A stretch of DNA of 27,610 bases, taken from the IMG/VR virus record IMGVR_UViG_3300028837_002030, positions 1 to 27,610 of that record; one strand, given 5' to 3'. The notes under the pieces were generated by a model that did not search any database, had not been told where the DNA came from, and saw only the letters and a program-made list of their open reading frames with translations. This DNA is from a virus. The position numbers were made by a program, and so were the translations under genes. Below, piece after piece: positions 22,630-27,610 of the stretch. Within the stretch, counting starts at the first letter, position 1. Every line of letters starts with the position of its first letter.

Positions 22630-24881
22630 ACATCCAACAGTTGCGACAAATCCTACAAGCTGAGTCCCCTGTTCGCCTGGAGATTGGGACTGTTATTGGT
22701 GCCGACCTGCGCGGCTCACGCACCCTCTCTGTGCGCCTGAGCGGTGGGCGGGTCTGCAACCGGGCGCTTGTCTGCATCAGCGGCTTACAGCAGGGCGACA
22801 GGGTGCTCGTTGCCAGAAGCAAGGACCTGGACCGCGTCTTGGTCATTGGCAAGATACTGAACGAGTACGAGTCTGACCTGTCCCGCAATGGGCAGCTGTC
22901 TCCACCAGATAACTTGGCAGTGACGCCCGTGCCCGCTGCCCTGGTTCTGCAGTGGGATACCTACCCTGGTGAGGACCTGGTGTGGCAGGTGCGATATAAC
23001 ACATCCGCGTCAGACTCAGGGGCCACCGACATCTTGGTATCCCGTGGCTCCTACTACCTGCACTACGTCGTGGACGCCGGCGGGGATATGGATACGGCAG
23101 CTACCTACTATTTCAAGGTGCGGGCGCTCCGGTGGCTGGGCGACAACAACGTGATGTACTCGGCCTGGTCAGGCTGGTGCAATGGCACCAGTGGCGGGCA
23201 CAACCTGCGCGAGATCGTGGAACTCGAGTTCGCAGATGCCACTGAGCTCACCATCTCCAACGGTGTTATTACCAGGACGCAGGTCTACCATCGTGTGGAT
23301 ACTCAGAACAACGATGGCACCGACGATCTGGACACTATCAACGGGGGCAGCCAGGGGGATCTCCTGGTTCTGCGTGCAGAACATAGCGCCCGTACTGTAG
23401 TGGTGAAGACTGCTACTGGCAACATTGTGCTTCAGGGCGGCGATGTGACTCTGGACGACGCCACCGATCACGTCATGCTCGTTTACGATGGCACGAAGTG
23501 GAACAACCTGGGTGGTAGTGGCGGGGGTGGTGGGGTAGACACATTTTTGGAACTGACCGATACGCCAGCTGACTACACTGACGACGCTGGTAAGCTGATT
23601 CGGGTGAATGCTGGCGAGGATGCACTGGAGTTCACAACTGACTTGCCCGACCACGACCATACTGGTGATGCGGGAGATGGTGGCCAGATTGCTCACTCCG
23701 ATCTGTCGGGCATAGGGACAGATGATCACCACGCACAGGATCATGCGGCCACCCACCACCCTGGCGGGGGCGACGCTATCTCACAGGTCCCAGATCATGA
23801 CCACAGCGGGGATGCTGGTGACGGAGGGCAGTTCGACGCAGCCAACCTGACGAGCGATAGTGCCTACGCCGATGGGGATGTTCTCACCGCTGACGGGGAG
23901 GGTGGTGCTGCCTGGGAGGCCCTGCCTGCGCTTGGGGACCATGACCACTCTGGTGACGCTGGCGATGGCGGTAAACTAGACCACGGTAGTGCGCTGGATG
24001 GGTTGAGCGATGATGACCACCCACAGTACGCTGCCATAGCCCAGAACGAGTCAATATCGGGCACTTGGACACACTCGAATCCCATCAAGGGTAGCGGGGC
24101 ACCTACTATTGGGTCTACAACCGAGGCAGAAAAGTGGGGGCACGTCTACCTGGCACTGGGAAAGGATGTCTACCCTGATGGAGAGACTGACATCGATGCC
24201 GGCCTAATGGCGCGATTCATCAACCGCAAAGGTATTGGTACGTACATATCACACGCGCGATCCGATCCTGGTCTGCCGTGGGCCACGGCGCCATCGGCGC
24301 TGTACTCAGCAGCAGATGGTCAGTATACCGGATTGAGGCGCGGAACCTATTTTACCATGATGTCCGTCAGTGCGACACTGCCAGCGTTCCAACTTGCATA
24401 TGAGGCCAGTCCTATCTGGACGAAGACGCTGTTTGCACGTGTATTGGCAACCAGTGGCTGCGAGATTGGGTTGCGGGCGGATAACTACAACTCGGCTCGT
24501 AGTTACGTAAACGGAGATCGCATCTATGCCTTCGACGTGTATCTTGAGGGCAATGTTGCGGTAACGGACCTAAAGACCCGGTACGCATGGAGCGAGATGG
24601 CTGGTGGAGTGTGGGGGGCGTGGAATTACACACCTGTTCTCACAGCTGCTAGTATCTGCCCGGTGTCCGAAGGTCTAGGAATAGGCTTGCGGGCCGGCTA
24701 CAACAGTACATCTTTGTGTTCTGGGTATATAGTGGGCGAGCAGGGTGCCAGCAGTGGTCTTGGAAGTGTATACTTGTATGACGATGCAGGCACAACACAA
24801 TACCTGGCATACAGGCTAGGTATGTTTTGTCGTCTGCGTCAATACGCGTGGAGCTGTTGGGATTTGTACGATTTGTCCTAA
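22626..24881 (+). CDS. Tail fibre / baseplate spike protein
   Basis: A 751-residue protein. ATG 22626 overlaps the previous stop (ATGA) with AAGGGAG upstream; GTG 22620 is less likely. Residues about 15-80 (LEIGTVIGADLRGSRTLSVR... GDRVLVARS) look like an OB-fold of spike or hub type. Residues about 98-185 are fibronectin III-like (PDNLAVTPVPAALVLQW; YYFKVRALRW). A beta-structured segment and a Gly-rich hinge (about 297-303) follow, then three DHDH[ST]GDAGDGG repeats at 342, 390 and 438, and histidine-rich DDHHAQDHAATHHPGG, common in phage fibre shafts where HxH can bind metal. The last ~250 residues form the fibre tip, with a GVWGAWNYTPV segment typical of fibre C-termini. It probably contacts the host surface. 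Confidence 0.8.
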   Translation: MNIQQLRQILQAESPVRLEIGTVIGADLRGSRTLSVRLSGGRVCNRALVCISGLQQGDRVLVARSKDLDRVLVIGKILNEYESDLSRNGQLSPPDNLAVTPVPAALVLQWDTYPGEDLVWQVRYNTSASDSGATDILVSRGSYYLHYVVDAGGDMDTAATYYFKVRALRWLGDNNVMYSAWSGWCNGTSGGHNLREIVELEFADATELTISNGVITRTQVYHRVDTQNNDGTDDLDTINGGSQGDLLVLRAEHSARTVVVKTATGNIVLQGGDVTLDDATDHVMLVYDGTKWNNLGGSGGGGGVDTFLELTDTPADYTDDAGKLIRVNAGEDALEFTTDLPDHDHTGDAGDGGQIAHSDLSGIGTDDHHAQDHAATHHPGGGDAISQVPDHDHSGDAGDGGQFDAANLTSDSAYADGDVLTADGEGGAAWEALPALGDHDHSGDAGDGGKLDHGSALDGLSDDDHPQYAAIAQNESISGTWTHSNPIKGSGAPTIGSTTEAEKWGHVYLALGKDVYPDGETDIDAGLMARFINRKGIGTYISHARSDPGLPWATAPSALYSAADGQYTGLRRGTYFTMMSVSATLPAFQLAYEASPIWTKTLFARVLATSGCEIGLRADNYNSARSYVNGDRIYAFDVYLEGNVAVTDLKTRYAWSEMAGGVWGAWNYTPVLTAASICPVSEGLGIGLRAGYNSTSLCSGYIVGEQGASSGLGSVYLYDDAGTTQYLAYRLGMFCRLRQYAWSCWDLYDLS
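23649..23975 (+). repeat. Three DHDH[ST]GDAGDGG repeats, 48-residue period
   Basis: The 13-residue motif starts at 23649, 23793 and 23937, exactly 144 bases (48 residues) apart. Codons differ between copies, so the protein motif is conserved rather than recently copied DNA. HxH pairs in trimeric fibres can coordinate a metal ion on the three-fold axis; regular spacing would give stacked metal sites along the shaft. Confidence 0.8.
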
Positions 24882-24892
24882 AGGAGGTACGC

Positions 24893-25891
24893 ATGAGCAC
24901 AAACATACTGCAAAACGGGGACTTTGAGACGCGATGGAAGAGTAACCACCGGTGTCTGCGTGTGCCCCCAAGCGGGGCTATGCAGGAAGTGGACATTGGC
25001 AACATCTTCACTCCAGAGGAGTGGCTGACCTGGTTCCTGCACGAGCCAGACAAGTGGGACCAGCCCGAGGTGCGGGACGCCTGGCGGAGCCACGATCCTC
25101 TGCGCGTGCACGGTGGGGAGAAGGGAATGCTGCTGTTTACCTTCTTTCGCAAGCACGACGCAGGGTTCCTGCAGCAGGTGCAGGTACAACCTGGCACCAG
25201 GTTGGAGTTGGAAGCCTACGCCCACGCCTGGAGCAACAGCAAAGACGGCAAGCACCCCGATGACGCACGCTGGTCAGAGGGGGCGGGGTATAATGCTGGC
25301 TTTGCGTATGCGGGGGGGGACGCTCTCAGCGACGACTGGCGGAACTTCACCTTCTGGGTTGGGATCGACCCCACGGGCGGCACTAACCCACGTGCCAGCA
25401 CGGTGGTGTGGGGCCGGGGCGTGCATATCTACAACGCCTACGCACAGGTGCCGCCGGTGGAAGCGATCGCCCAGAGCGACATAGTGACAGTATTTCTCCG
25501 CAGCAAGACCCTGTGGCCCTTCAAGCACAACGACGCCTACTGGGACACGGTGTTACTGAAGGCTATTGACGAGGCTCCGCCCCCAGTTTCAGGGCGGGGG
25601 GACCCACGCATCCAGTACGAGCGCACCTATGTCCTACTCCCGCCAGGGGCCGGCAGGGAGTGGGCACAGGCAGTGGCCGAGGCAACCTGGGCAAGGTGCC
25701 GGTACACCATCGGTGGTAGTGCAGATGACGCTGGAATTGGAGACCTGGATGTTAGACGAGTAATCGCGGTCAATCCTGAACAGTGGCCGGGTGATCTGTA
25801 TACCTTCTTCATGACACACTATCCCGGCGTAGAATACATCCCGGTACAAGCGACGACCGTGGCCGAGCTGCGGTCCAGATTGGAGGCGTAA
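24893..25891 (+). CDS. Probable carbohydrate-binding protein with lysin-shared module
   Basis: A 332-residue protein. ATG 24893 has AAGGAGGT close upstream, overlapping the fibre stop; the frame's earlier TTG at 24827 lies inside the fibre gene and is rejected. The N-terminal ~225 residues begin NILQNGDFETRW, the usual opening of CBM4/9/22-like jelly-roll carbohydrate-binding domains, and continue with aromatic-rich strands (FLQQVQVQPGTRLELEAYAHAW; NFTFWVGIDPTGG; DTVLLKAIDEAP). A Pro-rich linker leads to an 85-residue C-terminal module (234-318) that recurs in the next gene's lysin. No catalytic residues are evident. It may bind cell-surface glycan or peptidoglycan, either as a fibre accessory or as a partner of the lysin. 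It abuts the next gene with no gap. Confidence 0.7.
   Translation: MSTNILQNGDFETRWKSNHRCLRVPPSGAMQEVDIGNIFTPEEWLTWFLHEPDKWDQPEVRDAWRSHDPLRVHGGEKGMLLFTFFRKHDAGFLQQVQVQPGTRLELEAYAHAWSNSKDGKHPDDARWSEGAGYNAGFAYAGGDALSDDWRNFTFWVGIDPTGGTNPRASTVVWGRGVHIYNAYAQVPPVEAIAQSDIVTVFLRSKTLWPFKHNDAYWDTVLLKAIDEAPPPVSGRGDPRIQYERTYVLLPPGAGREWAQAVAEATWARCRYTIGGSADDAGIGDLDVRRVIAVNPEQWPGDLYTFFMTHYPGVEYIPVQATTVAELRSRLEA
25592..25846 (+). repeat. Shared 85-residue module, copy A
   Basis: Residues 234-318 of the carbohydrate-binding protein. By hand alignment about 56 of 85 positions are identical to copy B (26858-27112), including QYERTYVLLPP, GGSADDAGIGDLD and HYPGVEY. Function unknown; its placement after one binding domain and between two catalytic domains suggests a common docking or wall-binding role. 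Confidence 0.85.
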
Positions 25892-27610
25892 ATGGCAACA
25901 AAGCTAGGAGCGCATGTTCTGAGAACATGCACGGGACTGGGTGATTACATCCAGGCGAAACCGGCTGTTGTAAAGTGCGTGGGCGAGTGGGGTATAGCAG
26001 CTACTCTCCCCGCTGGGGTGCTGGCCATTGGGCGCAAGCACCAGGGTAACTATGATGCCCAGCTGCAGTACAAGAGTGGGCTAACCCCAAGTGAGGCTGC
26101 CCAGCAGTTCGTGGCCGACCAGAAGAGCACCTACCTGTCCAACCCAGCCATCAAGTACTGGGAGGGCCACAACGAGCCGGTGTGGAACCTGCCTACTGAG
26201 ATGGAGTGGTATGCTTGGTTTGAGGTCGAGCGCATCAAGCTGATGGCCGACCTGGGGCTCAAGTGCGTGATCGGCAACTTCGCTACTGGCACCCCTGACA
26301 TCAGACTGTGGGCGCAGTTCTGGCCCGCGTGCAAAGAGGGACGAAAGTACGAAGCACTCCTGGGCCTGCACGAGTACTCCTGTCCCTGGATGTGGTGGAT
26401 GACAGGCAATCACCAGTTGGACCCCAACGAGGATGAGGGTGACGAGGGTTGGACCACGCTTCGCTATCGCAAGATCTACCGCCAGTACCTCATCCCCAAC
26501 AATGCGGTCATCCCGCTGGCCATCACCGAGTGCGGGATCGACGGCTTGGTGCGCCCGCTGCCTCCTGGTGCCCCCTCAGCGACCTGGAAGGGCCTGGGAG
26601 ACTACTGGCGCGAGCACGACGGTGAGACCGACAAGCACGACTACTACTTCCGGCAGCTGGTGTGGTACGATGAGGAGCTTCAGAAGGATGACTATGTGGT
26701 TGGCGCAACCATCTTCACCTGGGGCAACTACGGCGTCCCCTGGTCGGCATTTGACGTCGCTGGCACGCCAGTAGCTGCCAAGCTAACGGCATATACCAGG
26801 GAGCGTCCGGCTGTGGACTTCAAGTACCTTGCCAGCACCACACCGCCACCTCCTGCAGGACGTGGTGAGCCCCGGACGCAGTACGAACGTACCTATGTGC
26901 TGCTACCTCCAAGCGGTGACACCGCATTGGCCGCTACAGTTGTGAAACAGACCTGGGACCAGGAGCGGTGGACAGTGGGAGGCAGCGCGGACGATGCAGG
27001 CATCGGTGACCTGGATGCGCGGCGGGTGATCGCCATTGGCCCTGATGGGTGGCCGGGCGATTTGGCTGCTTTCTTCACGCAGCACTACCCGGGAGTGGAG
27101 TACTGGCCGCTGGAGTATGACAACGACTACCAGCTGAAGGGGCGGCTGCTGGCCTACAGTCTGAAGGAGGCTGGCCTGGAACTGGCCTACCCCACTACAC
27201 ACTGGCCCTCCTTTGTGACTGACATCTTTGGCAGATGGCGTGGCACCTACCACCACATGGGGTTGGACTTACGCTCGTCCTGGGGTGTCTGGAAAGATGA
27301 GGTGCTCTCCGCTACAGATGGCGTAGTGACCGAGGCGGGCTTGTACAACAACGCGGGCGGCTTCGGTTATCGGGTGCGTGTGCGCACACAGATAGCAGAC
27401 GGGCGCGTGGTTTACCTGCGCTACGCCCATCTGGTGGCAGGTGGGATCTACGTCAAGGTGGGAGACCAGGTGAGGGTTGGTCAGAGACTCGGTAAACCAG
27501 ACAGCACAGGCACCTCGACAGCCGATCACCTACACTTCGATGTGAAGGTCGGCGATGAGTATGCTGACCCCGCGCTCCTGCTGCGCTGGGAGCAGACACC
27601 TGTTCTGGAC
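25892..27610 (+). CDS. Two-domain cell-wall hydrolase: glycosidase-like plus M23 peptidase (3' end outside window)
   Basis: ATG 25892 follows the previous stop directly, and the frame stays open to the last base (573 codons), so the gene is truncated by the window edge. Residues about 25-300 resemble a clan-A glycoside hydrolase barrel: WEGHNEP with E95 as likely acid/base, GLHEYS at 158-163, ITECGID with E213 as likely nucleophile, and FTWGNYG near the end. A Pro linker and the 85-residue shared module (323-407) follow. Residues about 435-565 are an M23/LytM zinc endopeptidase with H455-x3-D459 (HMGLD), H513 (YAHL) and H546-x-H548 (HLHF). It would cut both glycan and peptide parts of the wall, as an endolysin or a tail-borne lysin. 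M23 is secure; the exact glycosidase family is not. Confidence 0.85.
   Translation, partial: MATKLGAHVLRTCTGLGDYIQAKPAVVKCVGEWGIAATLPAGVLAIGRKHQGNYDAQLQYKSGLTPSEAAQQFVADQKSTYLSNPAIKYWEGHNEPVWNLPTEMEWYAWFEVERIKLMADLGLKCVIGNFATGTPDIRLWAQFWPACKEGRKYEALLGLHEYSCPWMWWMTGNHQLDPNEDEGDEGWTTLRYRKIYRQYLIPNNAVIPLAITECGIDGLVRPLPPGAPSATWKGLGDYWREHDGETDKHDYYFRQLVWYDEELQKDDYVVGATIFTWGNYGVPWSAFDVAGTPVAAKLTAYTRERPAVDFKYLASTTPPPPAGRGEPRTQYERTYVLLPPSGDTALAATVVKQTWDQERWTVGGSADDAGIGDLDARRVIAIGPDGWPGDLAAFFTQHYPGVEYWPLEYDNDYQLKGRLLAYSLKEAGLELAYPTTHWPSFVTDIFGRWRGTYHHMGLDLRSSWGVWKDEVLSATDGVVTEAGLYNNAGGFGYRVRVRTQIADGRVVYLRYAHLVAGGIYVKVGDQVRVGQRLGKPDSTGTSTADHLHFDVKVGDEYADPALLLRWEQTPVLD
25912..25930 (+). repeat. Inverted repeat at the start of the lysin gene
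   Basis: GCATGTTCTGAGAACATGC has two perfect 9-base arms around a single G, 18 bases after the lysin start codon. As RNA it would form an 8-bp stem with a 3-base loop. It could slow early elongation or be a protein site; it may also be coincidental. Confidence 0.5.
26858..27112 (+). repeat. Shared 85-residue module, copy B
   Basis: Residues 323-407 of the lysin, between its glycosidase-like and M23 domains. It matches copy A at about 56 of 85 positions. The DNA has diverged mainly at third codon positions and in the central helix, so the duplication or domain sharing is old and maintained by selection. Confidence 0.85.

Noticed and set aside
24827-24892. TTG start for the carbohydrate-binding protein
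   Set aside because: The extension lies within the fibre gene and ATG 24893 has a near-perfect ribosome binding site.

Overview
The window is a contiguous block of tailed-phage (siphovirus-type) structural genes, all on the + strand. It comes from a phage or prophage. There is no plausible coding sequence on the - strand, no tRNA, no CRISPR array and no insertion sequence, and no gap between genes exceeds about 80 bases. Most junctions overlap by 1-10 bases (TAATG or ATGA) or are very short, so the block reads as one translationally coupled late operon. It is GC-rich throughout. The host is not identifiable from the sequence alone. The form of the last two genes (a glycosidase-like plus M23 lysin with a shared small module) reminds me of Chloroflexota-associated proteins, but that is a weak impression.

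Layout. Head packaging and assembly, 1-6985: large terminase (5' end outside the window), a small unknown protein, SPP1-type portal, coiled-coil scaffold-like protein, HK97-fold major capsid protein of the N4-gp56 type with an extra beta-rich region, and two connector/neck proteins. A GT-B glycosyltransferase (6955-8064) is wedged between the neck and tail-tube genes. Tail shaft, 8061-17753: major tail tube protein, a lambda G/GT-like chaperone pair joined by a clear -1 programmed frameshift signal (CCCTTTC, 8-base spacer, 9-bp stem), and a 2611-residue tape measure protein. Tail tip and fibres, 17764-24881: a small tail protein, a 48-residue single-span membrane protein absent from the supplied ORF calls because of its size, two large tail-tip proteins with propeller-like and jelly-roll-like regions, and a fibre with three 48-residue-spaced DHDH-type repeats. 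Cell-wall-interacting proteins, 24893-27610: a probable carbohydrate-binding protein, then a glycosidase-like plus M23 peptidase that runs off the window. These two share an 85-residue module.

The most interesting object is the tape measure protein. Its first ~960 residues do not look like a ruler. They contain an ordered series of motifs resembling single-chain double-psi beta-barrel RNA polymerases (YonO, crAss-like gp66, QDE-1 type), including a DxDxD triad. This is followed by an HExxH zincin-like motif, Pro/Gly-rich linkers, a hydrophobic stretch and a C-terminal helical region with W-x-x-[EQ]-D repeats. If correct, the phage would carry a polymerase-like and a protease-like cargo inside its tail for delivery with the DNA. 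The polymerase reading rests on eye-level motif comparison and needs a profile search.
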